From Euphorbia lathyris (lineage: Eukaryota; Streptophyta; Magnoliopsida; Malpighiales; Euphorbiaceae), in NCBI RefSeq assembly GCF_963576675.1, contig NC_088913.1:74585001-74649000 (forward strand): a stretch of DNA of 64,000 nucleotides. Direction: 5' to 3'. Every line of letters begins with the position of its first letter. Position 1 is the stretch's first letter. The position numbers and the translations under genes were made by a program. Below, piece by piece: positions 53,886-64,000 of the stretch. The notes beneath the pieces were generated by a model. The model saw nothing but the letters and a program-made list of their open reading frames with translations, was not told where the DNA came from and made no database searches.

Positions 53886-56800
53886 CTAAGCTTGGTACAG
53901 ATTCCTCAAGCTTAGTTTGCCTATCAAAAACCTAAGTTGTGGAGAATGTTGCGCTTTTGTAAAGAGATCCGCCACCTGCAGAGCCGACGGTATCGGCATT
54001 AGTCGGATTAAACCGGCTTGAACGCGTTCGCGGATGACGTGACAATCAATATCTATATGTTTCGTTCGTTCGTGGAATACTGGGTTCTGGGCTATGTGCA
54101 TGGCGGAGATGTTGTCGCAGAACATGAGGGAAGCCGTCTCTGGTGGTGCTTTCATATCTGTTAAGAGATTCGTGAGCCAGTGAAGCTCACAGGATGTGGA
54201 AGCCATGGCTCTGTATTCTGATTCCGAGGAGGACCTAGAAACGGTGTTCTGTTTCTTCGATTTCCAGGAGATAAGGGCCGATCCAAGAAAGACGGCGTGC
54301 CCGGTGATTGATTTCCGAGTTTCTTGACAAGTTGCCCAGTCTGAATCCGTGAAGGCCTGTAGTTTCAAGTCGTTGCATGTGGAGAAAAAAAGCCCCAAGC
54401 CTATGGTCCATTTAAGGTAACGCAGAACTCTCTCTGCTCTGTTTAAATTCTCTGTGGTTGGTTGCATGAGATGTTGGGATAATTGATTCACAATATATGT
54501 GATGTCCGGTCTAGTATGTGTGAGATATAGCAGTTTACCGATTAACTGTCTATATGGTGTGATTTCTGGGAGTGGGTTGTCATTTTGGCTTGGTTTGTGA
54601 TTTGGTAGTGCCGGGGACGAGGCTGGTTTACATTCGATGAATCCCTGGTCTTGTAACAACTCTAATGTGTATTTCCTTTGTGATATGTGGAGTCCCTAAC
54701 GGCTGCGAGAGAACTCAAATCCCAGAAAATAATGTATGGCCCTGAGATCTTTGATGCTGAAAACGTCGTTTAAGTGTTGTTTGGCCTGGTTGATGGTTTG
54801 CATGTCGTTTCCTACGAGTACTACATCATCAACGTATACTAGCAACATGGTTACCTGTCCTGTGTATTCCTTTGTGAATAAGGATGGATCGGCCACTGAT
54901 TGAGAAAACCCCATGTGTTTGATGGTGCCGGTCAACTTGGCATTCCACTGCCTGCCTGCTTGCCTGAGCCCGTAGAGGGCTTTATTGAGTTTGCATACTT
55001 GCCGTGGGCTTTTCGGAGTTACCCCTGGTGGCATTTCCATATAGACATCCTCGCTCAGCTCCCCATGTAAGTATGCGTTGTCAATATCAAGTTGATGTAT
55101 ATGCCATTCCTTTGCAACTGCTATTGCTAATAGAGTTCTTATGGTGGTGAACTTTGCTACAGGTGCGAAGGTTGCAGTGAAATCCACTCCCTCTTGTTGA
55201 GTGTAGCCCTTAGCAACCAACCTGGCCTTGAACCTGGAAATGCTTCCATCGGATTTGTGCTTGATTTTGTAGACCCATCAGCAGCCTATGGGCCTTTTGC
55301 CCTTTGGTAAGTCAACTAAGCTCCACGTTTGATTAGCTTCTAGCGCAGCTAGTTCCTTGTTCATTGCCTCCACCCATCCTCTCTCTAACTTTGCTTCTTG
55401 ATATGTTGCAGGCTCCCGATGACAAGAAAGGTTGATCGAGAAAATCTTCTTGGCTGGAGAAAAACCTTCATAAGACAAGTGTTTCCATAAAGCATGCGGG
55501 GAATTGGTCAAGCATGGCAGTGTGGAGCCTTGGACCAGTGCCAAGTGATAATCTCTGAGATAGGTTGGAAGCTTCCTTGTTCTTTGTGGCCTTGTGTTGG
55601 TTTGTTGATGTTCATGTGCTAGTATCTCTGGCTGTTCGATATTTTCTTCGATTTCTTGTATTGTATCAACATGCTGTGTTATCTCTGGTGTGCTTTGTTC
55701 ATCATCTGTACTGTATGATTCATCCTCATCTTCATTGATGCATGCTTTATGGAGTGACTCCAGCTCTGCTTCACTGCAATATGATGTTTCATTTTTCTTG
55801 TGTTCTTCTGAAAAAGGGAAGAAGTTCTTAAAGAACTTCACATGCCTGGAAAAGAAAACAATGTTAGTGCTTAGATTCAAAAGTTTGAATCCCTTTGGGC
55901 CATGTCTGTATCCTAAGAAAATGCACTTCATTGCTCTTTCTGTGAATTTGCCTTTGTGTCTGTCTAAAGCTGAGGCGTATGCAAGACACCCAAAAACCTT
56001 GAGGTCGTCTACATGTGCCCCTTTTTCATACAGTCGCTCGTAAGGCGTCTGGCCCCGAATTGGTGTGGATGGTAATCTGTTTATGAGATAAACTGCATGA
56101 CTAACTGCTTCAGGCCAAAAAATATGAGGCAGTGAACTTTGAAACATGAGTGCTCTGGTGGTATTCATTATGTCTTGATGTTTGCGTTCTACTCTGTCGT
56201 TTCGTTGTGGTGTCTCTGGGCACGATGTGTGGTGTATGATTCCATTTTTCGCGTAAAAATCCTTCATGATGAACTCAGGGCCATTGTCCGTTCGGATTGT
56301 TTTCACATTCTTGCCAAACTGTCTGTTTACATATGCGCAGAATTGTTGTAGTGCTGTGCTTGATTCCCCCTTTGTTTGCATTAATGTGACCCATGTATAC
56401 CTGCTATGGTCATCTAATATGGTTAGGAAATATCGTTTACTAGAGAGTGACTCTTGTGTTGGGCCCCATATGTCTGCATGGATTAAATCAAAACATTCAT
56501 CTGCTATATTGTGACTCAGTGAGAAAGGCATTTTCTTTTGCTTGGCTTTTTGACAAATGTCACATGGCATTTCTTTGAAGGAATCGAAATCATTACATGA
56601 TAGATTGAGGCCTTTCAACCTCTCATGAGAGGGATGACCAAAACGTAAATGCCACAAACTGGCTTTAACAGAAAAAATAGAAATATGATTAAGCAGCGGG
56701 TATTCCAGATAATAGAGGCCTCCATGCTCTCTAGCCAAGCCAATCTTCTTCCAACTTGTTGTGTCCTGTATCACACACATTGATCCCGTTATCACAACAC

Positions 56801-57642
56801 AGAGTCCATTAGTACTCAATAGCTTACTAGTCGATATAAGATTGTAATCAAATGCAGGTATGCATAGAACATTATGCAAAACAAGTTCAGGGCTTAAGGT
56901 TACAGTGCCAATGTATTCTGCCTTGACCCTTTCTCCGTTTGGCAAGTTTACCCAGCATTTTTCGATTTGGTTGTATAAGCTATACATTTGTTTATTACAA
57001 ATGATATGATCTGTAGCTCCTGTGTCAATTATCCAACATGATGAGGCAAAATTAGGGTTAGGACCATTACCAGAACTGTCTCCCTTGACAAAGGTATTGA
57101 CGTTGTTACCCGAGGCCGGGGTCTTTCCTTGATTCATGGGCAGTAGGGCCACCAGCGATTGATACTGGTCTTTGGTTAGAGTGAACGGTTCTGGGTTGGT
57201 TTGCCTGTTGTCTTCTTCTCCTGAGTTTTCCTCATTGCCTTGATTTACTGCTGAGTTTGCCCTGGGTTGATTTGTTCTGAAAGGATTCTTGGTTCTGTTG
57301 CCATAGTTTGGGGGATATCCATGCTTTTTGAAACATATCTCCTCTGTGTGTCCAGTGTTACCACAATAAGTGCATAGGGATGAGCTTTTACCATTGTTTC
57401 TGCGATTGTTGTTCTGATTTTTGGCATTGTTTGATTTGTTCTGTCTGCCGTTGGTGTTAGTGAACCCTGCAAACATATTGCTTTCACCTCCTTCATTTCC
57501 TTTTGCAGGTACAAGACCAAGTTGTCTCTCATGCTGAGTGGCCAGCGCATAGGTCTTGTTCAATGAGGGGATCAGTTCGATCAGTAGTATCTGCGAACAG
57601 ATGGTTGAGTAAGATTCATTTAACCCTTGAAGAAAGGTAATA
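53886..57642 (-). pseudogene. 5'-truncated copia gag-pol fused to an HSP20 fragment
   Basis: The frame from about 57640 to 53886 is one reading frame broken by two stops: TGA 55278-55280 (GC-stop-WVYK) and TAG 54696-54698 (SRSR-stop-GLHISQ), both one C-to-T step from Arg or Gln. It begins inside gag at [18 protein letters not shown], lacking the 5' LTR, primer site and gag N-terminus. Knuckle CTYCGNTGHTEEIC; protease CWIIDTGATDHII; integrase HLRFGHPSHERLKGL, DIWGPT, RTDNGPEF, with the glutamate region changed to QRNDRVERKHQ; RT LVAKGYTQQEGVDF, LVYVDDVVLVGND intact; RNase H DSDWATCQETRKS, SRSSSESEYRAM, VADLFTKAQHS. It abuts an HSP20 coding segment at 57643. Confidence 0.9.
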
Positions 57643-57852
57643 ACCTGGAAGGTCTGCTTTGAATATGTGAGCCTCTGGTGTCTCCTTCCAGTCTATTCTT
57701 GTGTTTGCAAACGCTGTCGTTTCGTGCGATAGCTCTGATCGAGGGACTTGGGCGCCGATTGGGAAGTTCTGGAAAGGATCCCAGACGTCGAGAGAGAATG
57801 GATCGAAGATGTTGCTTCTCCGGCCACCGAAGATGCTCGGAATAATAGACAT
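57643..57852 (-). pseudogene. Class I small heat-shock protein (HSP20), 5' part only
   Basis: The protein is a cytosolic ATP-independent chaperone that holds unfolding proteins under heat. About 70 codons remain: [31 protein letters not shown], then [19 protein letters not shown], which is the N-terminal arm and first strands of the alpha-crystallin domain. Full-length relatives have about 155-160 residues, so more than half is missing, including most of the alpha-crystallin domain and the C-terminal IxI motif. Directly after DLPG the sequence becomes copia gag in another frame and ends a few codons later (YYLSSRVK, stop at 57616). The missing half is not found on the other side of the copia segment, so this is a rearrangement rather than a simple insertion. 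The promoter appears intact. Confidence 0.88.
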
Positions 57853-58005
57853 TTTGATTTCTTAATTAATTGGATGGTTTTTCTTTTCCTGAAATTGGAT
57901 ACTTTGTGGATATCTGATTCTCTTGTTTGGTTTGGAAAGTGGAGATAGGAAAGAGGGAGAAGATTGAGGATTTTCATATGATTTAATGGGAGGGAGTTCT
58001 CGATT

Positions 58006-58042
58006 CTTCAAGAAGAAGGAGATAACTGATCTTTCTCGAATG
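58006..58042 (-). promoter_or_regulatory. Heat-shock elements upstream of the HSP20 fragment
   Basis: Two units of the form nTTCnnGAAn: CTTCAAGAAG (58006-58015) and TTTCTCGAAT (58032-58041), the first continued by further GAA/TTC blocks (GATTCTTCAAGAAGAAGG). They lie 155-190 bases upstream of the ATG, where heat-shock factor sites are expected in plant HSP20 genes. Confidence 0.7.
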
Positions 58043-58079
58043 TGGAAGAAATATCGAGTACATATATATATGGGCACAT

Positions 58080-58629
58080 ACGAACACATCCATAAATGGG
58101 CTTTTTTAAAAGACTAAATGGGCCGCCTTTAAAACTACCATTCATTTTGCTAAAATTATTTTTGAATCAGCTACAATTTATAGGAAAAAAATTTGTCATG
58201 TGAGCACTTATGGTAAAAAAAAATTACGCAAAAAAGACACAATTTCAGTTTTTGAAAAAATTAATATGAAAAAAAGCAAAATTATCTAAAAAGGAGCCGT
58301 AACTAATAATTTGGAGATGGTATATATATTCTTATATTTTTTAAATAATAAAAAATGTCCTTATATCATTTCTGCACCTCACTTGCCACTCCACCTATAT
58401 CAAATAAATAACCAAATATTCTATTGTAATTGGCTATTTATATACTGACATATATGTTATTAATCCTTTAATTTAATATATTTAATCAATTTTTTTATTA
58501 AAAACTAGGGATGGAGCAAGAAGCCCGGACCCAAAAAGTATTAAATAAGAATTAAAAATGAATAAATGAAAAATGAAAAATGGGAACATCAAGAGAGAGT
58601 TTAAAAGACGAATCTAAACAAATCCCTAC
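58080..58629. other. AT-rich spacer with no supported gene
   Basis: Homopolymer A/T tracts only. No ORF of interest. Confidence 0.4.
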
Positions 58630-58760
58630 CAATTGCATTATCCCGTAGGAGCAACGAACATGAGTCTGGGATACCATCCACACCAGCATGTTTCCCTACT
58701 TACTTTGCTGAGATTAGCCAAGGCGTTGGCAACCTGGTTCCCTTTCCTATATACTGATGG
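58630..58760 (-). mobile_element. LINE RNase H C-terminal fragment
   Basis: The minus strand reads SVYRKGNQVANALANLSKVS, then RETCWCGWYPRLMFVAPTG with a stop at 58638. This is the end of a plant LINE RNase H (normally RxxNxxADxLA). It is about 40 codons long and joined on its 5' side to unrelated repeat sequence at about 58760. Confidence 0.6.
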
Positions 58761-59243
58761 TGTTTGGATATATAGCAAAATTAAGGTCAAGTATAAACCT
58801 ATCGCAACAAGTAATAAAGTGTGCAAGCACAGGTCGAACCCACAGGGAACAGGATTGCAGAGCCACTAAGTCTAATCAAACGTCCAAATGTCAAGACAAA
58901 TAGAATTGGGATGTAATTTAGCATTAACTAAGTATGCAATTAATTATAAAGAACTGGAAATTAACGCTTGGGATAACAATTGGTGAGATTAATGGATGAG
59001 AAATCTGGGATTTCGGATCCTTTGGTTGAATCATATATCTAGGTCGAGAGTTAAGAGTGGTTAAATCATGTCGGGATATAAAGGCAACCATTCTAGAGAA
59101 GGTATGAATGTGATCAGTATTCTAAAACCCTTATTCACATGTGTTCAAACAATAGCTTGGTTAGGCAATATGTTCTAAAACATGTAAAGCATTACTAAGT
59201 CCCGTTTGGTTGAACTCTAAGCCGTAGCCCGAGTAAGAACCGC
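58761..59243. other. Unclassified, repeat-like sequence
   Basis: Contains GTGTGCAAGCACAGGTCGAA and CCCACAGGGAACAGGATTGC, a motif I associate with dispersed plant repeats but cannot name. No ORF. Confidence 0.3.
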
Positions 59244-59682
59244 TGTAGACACCGAGTCGGAGGACCTGTGACGAAAACCTGAAACAAGACGGTCGAAGCG
59301 ATTGATTTCGGAAGTTTTGGAAAATATATAAAGAATAATAAGCTGAGGAAAATTAACGGCACGGCGCGGGCACGCAACGACATCCCGCACACGGACGACG
59401 ATGGTCGAACGCCCGCTTGATGGCTCGAGACGTGCGCGCGGCGTCCGTCGGACGCACCGCGAGTGGCACGCTCTCGACGCCCGAGCAATGCATGGGACTG
59501 CTGGCGGTGCGCGCCGTCGTGGGCCGTTGAGCACACGTGCCTGGCAGCGCGAGGCGCGCGTTCGGCGGCCGCGACGTGCGAGCGTCTAGCTGCGCGGAAC
59601 GCGCGCTCGGCGGCCACGGAGTGCTCGCGTCCGACGGCGCGGGGCACGCCCCGAGAGTCGCCGGGCGGGCACCCAACCTTGT

Positions 59683-59785
59683 GTTGGGCGCTCGCCCAAC
59701 ATTGTTGGACGGCCGCCCAACAAGGTTGGGCGGCCGCCCAACCACAATGGGCGACGCCCAAATTTTTTTTGGGCGTCGCCCATTG
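59683..59785. repeat. Four consecutive GC-rich palindromes in U3
   Basis: GTTGGGCGCTCGCCCAAC (59683-59700), GTTGGACGGCCGCCCAAC (59704-59721, one mismatch pair), GGTTGGGCGGCCGCCCAACC (59724-59743, perfect), and a hairpin with an 18-bp stem (CAATGGGCGACGCCCAAA, 59745-59762, with its complement at 59768-59785) and a 5-base T loop. Confidence 0.9.
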
Positions 59786-59803
59786 TTCTGGGATCCGTTT
59801 CCC

Positions 59804-59811
59804 TATATAAG
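59804..59811 (+). promoter_or_regulatory. TATA box of the long LTR
   Basis: TATATAAG in the context CCCTATATAAGGGC, 19 bases past the last palindrome. It is followed by a probable R region with GAGAGAGAGAGTGG. Confidence 0.7.
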
Positions 59812-62174
59812 GGCACAGATCCCAAGGTGAAGGCGGGCTTTTGGGGAGAGGAGGAAAACTTTCTCACTCTAAACATTTTTAGAGAGAGAGAGTGGATTTT
59901 TTTTGAGAAAAATATTTTTTTTCTCAAAAATTCCAAATTTCCTAAGTTCAATTTTTTACTAAAATTTTCATTAAAAACGGGAGCTCGCGGCTTGGGAATC
60001 AATCGGCTTCGACTGTCAGATACCGAATTAAAGGTATTATCCGAGAACTAGACTCTTTATTTTATTTAATTTATTCTTTCCTTCTATTTTATTTTTTATG
60101 CTATAGTTTTTTTATTCATCTAGTTATTTATTTATTTTGTCACACTTTATTTAATTAGCGTATTTATTTAATTTTCGTTTCGTGTTAAATAAAATTCGGT
60201 TTTGTTTTAAAATAAAAAAACCTCGTTTTGACATCCCAATACGAACCGTGATCTGATAAAAAGGTAGTTCGGGTATCGAAACGTTGTAATTATAAGTTTT
60301 CAATCTAAAAGGAATTTCCAAATAATGTTTTGAAATAAAAAACGTCGTTCAGGAACTTCCGTTTTCGACTATGATCCATTTTTGGTAGTTCGGAAGTCCA
60401 AAACGATTGAATTAGATTTAATTTAAAGCTTTTGAATAAATCTGGAAAATATTGGAGTGCTGCTGTAATTTGCCAATTCTGTCACTAAATGCTGTTTACC
60501 GACGGAGTTTCCGTCGGTAAATCTGCCAAAATGTAAAAAATGCCATTTCGGTCCCTTTTTCTTAACTTTTAGACTTTTAATCCTTAGTATATATATATAT
60601 AATTATGTAATATATTCTTTTCAAATTGTTTTAAAACTTTAACATATATAATTATTTTAGGAGATTGGTATTCCATTTTTATTCTAATTTTTTATATATG
60701 TACATATTACTTTCTTTTTTATTATTATTCATTTAAATTACATTAAATTCTATTTTAAATGTTATTTACTTGGGCATTTTGGAAGATAATTAGTAGATAT
60801 TGGGGGATGAACATATAGTCTTTTTGACATTAGGATTATATTAGTTATGTATATATATAGTTTTGGGATATATTTGGGTTATCTTAATTATTGTTAAATA
60901 AAATTATTTTGAGTGATAAATGCTATTTTCTTATTTATGAATTTCATTCACTATTTTCTTATGTTTAAAGTATAAATATATTATTTTCATTATTCTTTCT
61001 TATATATGTATTAGATAGTATATTTTCTTTTACTCTTATTTTATGTCTTTTGGGCTAAAATGTGTAAATATATATCTATATTATTTTCTTTATTTCTTTT
61101 GGTCATTTATAAGTCCATGTTTCAAATGGGCTTCACTTGGAAAAATTAATTTTTGGGCCTAAATGTGTTTATTGATGTAATTATAATAGTTAGAGAGTCC
61201 ATTAAATAAGTGGGGAAAATAAGTCACAAAAAGAGAGTTTTCAATTAAATTATTTAAGCTAATGAGCTTTCTTAGATCTCTAATGTAGATAAATAGAGTC
61301 ATTTTGGTTGATATTTCAAATCGTCTTCAAAACACCACGTTTTAAAACCTTAGTCCGTTCCAACGACGGATTAAGCGAACATTGTAATCAAAATCGTTTT
61401 CTTTGTTAATAATGGAGATTTTGAATCGCTTTCTTAATGAATTTGTACAAAATAAAATTGACTTGTATATTTAACCACGTTTTCTTATTAAAAGGCTTTT
61501 ACTTTAACGGTTTCAATTACTCGAGTCGTTCCAACGGCGATTCGGGTAAGCTTCATCAAACGGGGTTTAAAACGCACCTAAATCGTTCCAACGGCGATTA
61601 AGGTGCGAACCATGTAATAAACATCATTTTGGGGAAATAAGTTAATGTAGAATAGACACACAACATAACATTTAAATACGGTTGCAAATAAATCACTTCT
61701 TTCTTCCCCCTCTCTGTGTATGTATAAACATAAATGGGTGATTCTTTACTGATGTGGCTTTTCAATATCATATGCTCAAAATGGTTTCCAAAAAGAGAAA
61801 GAAAAGGGTTTCAAATGAATTTTAAACTTAAAGAAGTATACGATTAGTCCGTTATCGCCTAACATGCTGAGTAGGAGGCCGGTGGTTCATAACCGGGCGA
61901 TGTCGGGGTGCCTAGTAGCCTTTCTCCGGAAAGGAGCTAGCCTTCTCGGCTCGTACCTAAGTTTCCCGAACCCACACCGGCCTCCCGCAAGGGATCGGTG
62001 TTCATTTTCCCATTCGTGGGTGGCGACTCTTCCATATCTCCGAGCTCCGGTCCTGCCGAGCAGCTTGATTCCGCGATTGGTTGCTTTCGGCGCCAATCAC
62101 CGTTTACGTCGCCATGAGGTTGTCCACCCCCCGGTCTGCCCTGGAGATTAGGCCGCGGCACCTCGTCTAACAAG

Positions 62175-62192
62175 TGGCGACTCTGCTGGGGA
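62175..62192 (+). other. Primer binding site, probably tRNA-Arg type
   Basis: TGGCGACTCTGCTGGGGA two bases after the LTR end. Ogre-like elements are known to use a tRNA-Arg primer. The match is from memory of the family, not computed. Confidence 0.65.
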
Positions 62193-63904
62193 AGCGAGAA
62201 ATTTGATTCCGGAAGGCATGCACTAAGCCCTTAACGGGGACGGATTGTTTTACTTCTTTTCGTATGCATTCACGAGCATTATTGCAAACCCTTTGGGTAA
62301 TTTCCGCGAAACCTCTAGCGAGAGTCCATTCGTCGCTCGAAAGAGGCTAGCGTAAGTTCCCCCTTACAGTAAGGCGCCAGAGGGTCCCCATCCATTCGTT
62401 AGGGGCGAATCTGTGCAGTCCTGTGAGGTCCCGCAGTCAGCCGTGTCAGCATATAGTAGCCTTAGAAGTTTCCATAGGATTACCCGTTACTATTTTTGAT
62501 GTGATAAATGAATCAGTTCGTGTTTTCAAACCGCCATGATACGTGTCTAATCCTAAATTATGTAAAGAAAATGAGACGATGCGTTAATATATACTCGTGA
62601 ATCGACATACTAATTACCCTAAAACATCGAAACGATTTGAACTAAAGACGACTTAGTCATCTCATATGAATGAACATGTGCGACCCGCCTTGTCCCTTTC
62701 GGTGTCCCGACGAAGGCACGTGTTCAGGAAATATGTTATGACGTAAGCACGTATTAGTATTAATCGGTTCGGTGTTAAGGATAGTTACATTTCGATACAA
62801 AAGACTATATTAACGGTAGCCGTTATTCACATTCTTTAAATAAATTGGGATAAAACGAGATCACGACGAAACGAAAACGAAGAACATTTCTGTTTCGAAC
62901 GACCTTGTTGTAACGTGAAAAGTTTCGCACAAGTAGCCCGTCCCTTCCGAATAAAAGACGAGCTTTTACGTTATGCCTTGTGTCATTCTTAGGAGAAATG
63001 GACGTGTCCGCAAAAGGTGACTAAGAAAACAAAGAAAAGAAAAATGAACTAATCGACCAAAATCATTCTAAATCTACGATATATGTTAATCCCGCGAGTA
63101 GTTAAAGAAAATAAACCGATGTCGTTGAATACGTGCCTCGGACGAGAGTATACCCCATTTAAAATCTCGAAGCCGAATTAAGCCAAACCATATAATTGCG
63201 CCATATGGACGAGACTGCGGGTTTTGACTAACGACTCGATCGTTTCGACCGTTATCAAAACTGCAAGAAATATGGCCCGATATACGTGTTTGCTTAAATT
63301 CGCGTCTAAAGGAAAGAAAACGGTGATATCCTCGCTTCGAACAAACACGCGATTCAACGAAACGTTTATTTTCTATAACCACACTAAGATGATATATCCC
63401 GTAGATTGGGAGGAACAAAGAGTTGTAATTAGCCGAAAGATTATCGTGCGCTCAAAATAAGACTCGCCGTCTTTTCACGTAGCAAAATGAGCAAACGAAT
63501 TCTCGACGCTAAGAACAAACACGTTACGCGATGAGTCCGTTCCCTAAAATAAAATCCAAAAGTGATTCCATCACTAAATAAACACGTGGTTACGTCTCTC
63601 GATAGATCCAAAAGATCCCGTTGTAATCCAAAAATCGAGACACGAACCCACGCGAACAAAAGGGAACGAGTCATTGACAATAACGAACGATTGGACTAGA
63701 AGAATAACTCGAACCACGTATAAAAACTGAGATGCGCTCAAAGGGAGTCAAAACCCGAATTAATGCGTCTCACGAAAGGACGAAAGACGAGTTATTCCGA
63801 AAGGACAATCCAACTTGGTCGATTTCTGAGTCACTGAACGTTGATACGTCAAAACGAACTGTATTGTCTGATGAATGATTTATTTTTCCGCAATAATCGA
63901 CGGC
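62193..63904. other. Non-coding interior of the long-LTR element
   Basis: CpG-containing, with many TCG/CGA words; no ORF longer than 110 codons and no retroelement domain in any frame. No polypurine tract is visible before 63905 (the preceding bases are CGCAATAATCGACGGC). Confidence 0.6.
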
Positions 63905-64000
63905 TGTAGACACCGAGTCGGAGGACCTGTGACGAAAACCTGAAACAAGACGGTCGAAGCGATTGATTCCGGAAGTTTTGAAAAATATATAAAGAATAAT
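63905..64000 (+). repeat. Start of the second long LTR, truncated by window end
   Basis: 96 bases matching 59244-59339 with two mismatches (TTTCGG to TTCCGG, TTTTGG to TTTTGA). Confidence 0.85.

Larger units (their letters stand above)
59244..62172 (+). repeat. Long LTR, about 2.9 kb
   Basis: U3 contains a GC-rich, CpG-dense block (59350-59660) and a palindrome cluster (59683-59785), then the TATA box (59804-59811). The rest is AT-rich until a GC-rich terminal part (61850-62172). The 10-mer TGGCGACTCT of the primer site also occurs inside the LTR at 62021-62030. Confidence 0.78.
59244..64000 (+). mobile_element. Long-LTR, non-coding Ogre/Tat-like element (LARD type), cut by window end
   Basis: The sequence TGTAGACACCGAGTCGGAGG at 59244 recurs at 63905 and continues to the window end with two mismatches in 96 bases. 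The first LTR ends at 62172 (CTCGTCTAACA), followed by AG and a primer binding site TGGCGACTCTGCTGGGGA. Only 1732 bases separate the LTR from the next LTR start, without gag or pol. It is either a non-autonomous derivative or part of a tandem LTR-leader array. Confidence 0.75.

Noticed and set aside
59195..59830. ORFs of 97-188 codons on both strands in the GC-rich block of the long LTR
   Set aside because: Ala/Arg-rich readings in four overlapping frames, caused by high GC content and palindromes; no domain or start context, and they lie in U3 of an LTR.
63086..63680. ORFs in the interior of the long-LTR element
   Set aside because: Isolated frames of at most 110 codons in CpG-containing non-coding DNA, no homology to gag, pol or known proteins.

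Overview
The window looks like repeat-dominated nuclear DNA of a flowering plant, probably a eudicot. It has plant LTR retrotransposons (Ty1/copia and Ty3/gypsy-Tat), plant L1-type LINEs that carry an RNase H domain, hAT and Mutator-like non-autonomous DNA elements, a spliced gene of a plant-specific family, a class I small heat-shock protein fragment and a small secreted cysteine-rich peptide gene. Most of the sequence is transposon, nested and decayed. Only two ordinary host genes can be supported, at 11168-12428 (+) and 50618-50911 (-), plus a broken HSP20 gene at 57643-57852 (-).

Layout. 1-about 9210: a large copia element on the minus strand whose 3' LTR lies outside the window. Downstream of pol it carries an extra 941-codon reading frame with its own TATA box. 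9285-10869: a Mutator-like foldback element and a retroposed sequence with an 18-bp target duplication. 11137-15411: a four-exon host gene whose last exon and 3' flank are duplicated on both sides of an antisense LINE. 15800-20168: LINE remnants separated by AT-rich DNA. 21450-22027: a Mutator-like MITE with a 9-bp target duplication. 22231-27823: a tandem duplication of a LINE-containing unit, later split by another LINE (first unit) and by a hAT element (second unit). 27915-30839: three more 9-bp-TSD elements and a LINE tail. 31265-33370: a LINE fragment and a very old Tat-like gypsy pol. 36310-50456: one short LINE fragment opened first by a solo LTR (itself containing a Mutator-like element) and then by a young, nearly complete Tat-type gypsy element with a spliced antisense gene. 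50618-51022: the secreted-peptide gene. 53886-58042: a 5'-truncated copia element joined directly to the promoter and first half of an HSP20 gene. 59244-64000: a long-LTR element (about 2.9-kb LTR, 1.7-kb non-coding interior) that runs off the end of the window.

The genes do not form a pathway; what ties the window together is insertion history. Nested insertions give relative ages: removing the solo LTR restores a LINE RNase H reading frame, and the gypsy LTRs differ at only 6 of 466 positions by my count. The less ordinary signals are the self-promoted third ORF of the copia element, the spliced antisense ORF of the gypsy element, the heat-shock-promoter/copia chimera, the duplicated terminal exon around a LINE, and a cluster of perfect GC-rich palindromes just upstream of the TATA box in the last LTR. 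All boundaries and mismatch counts were made by eye.
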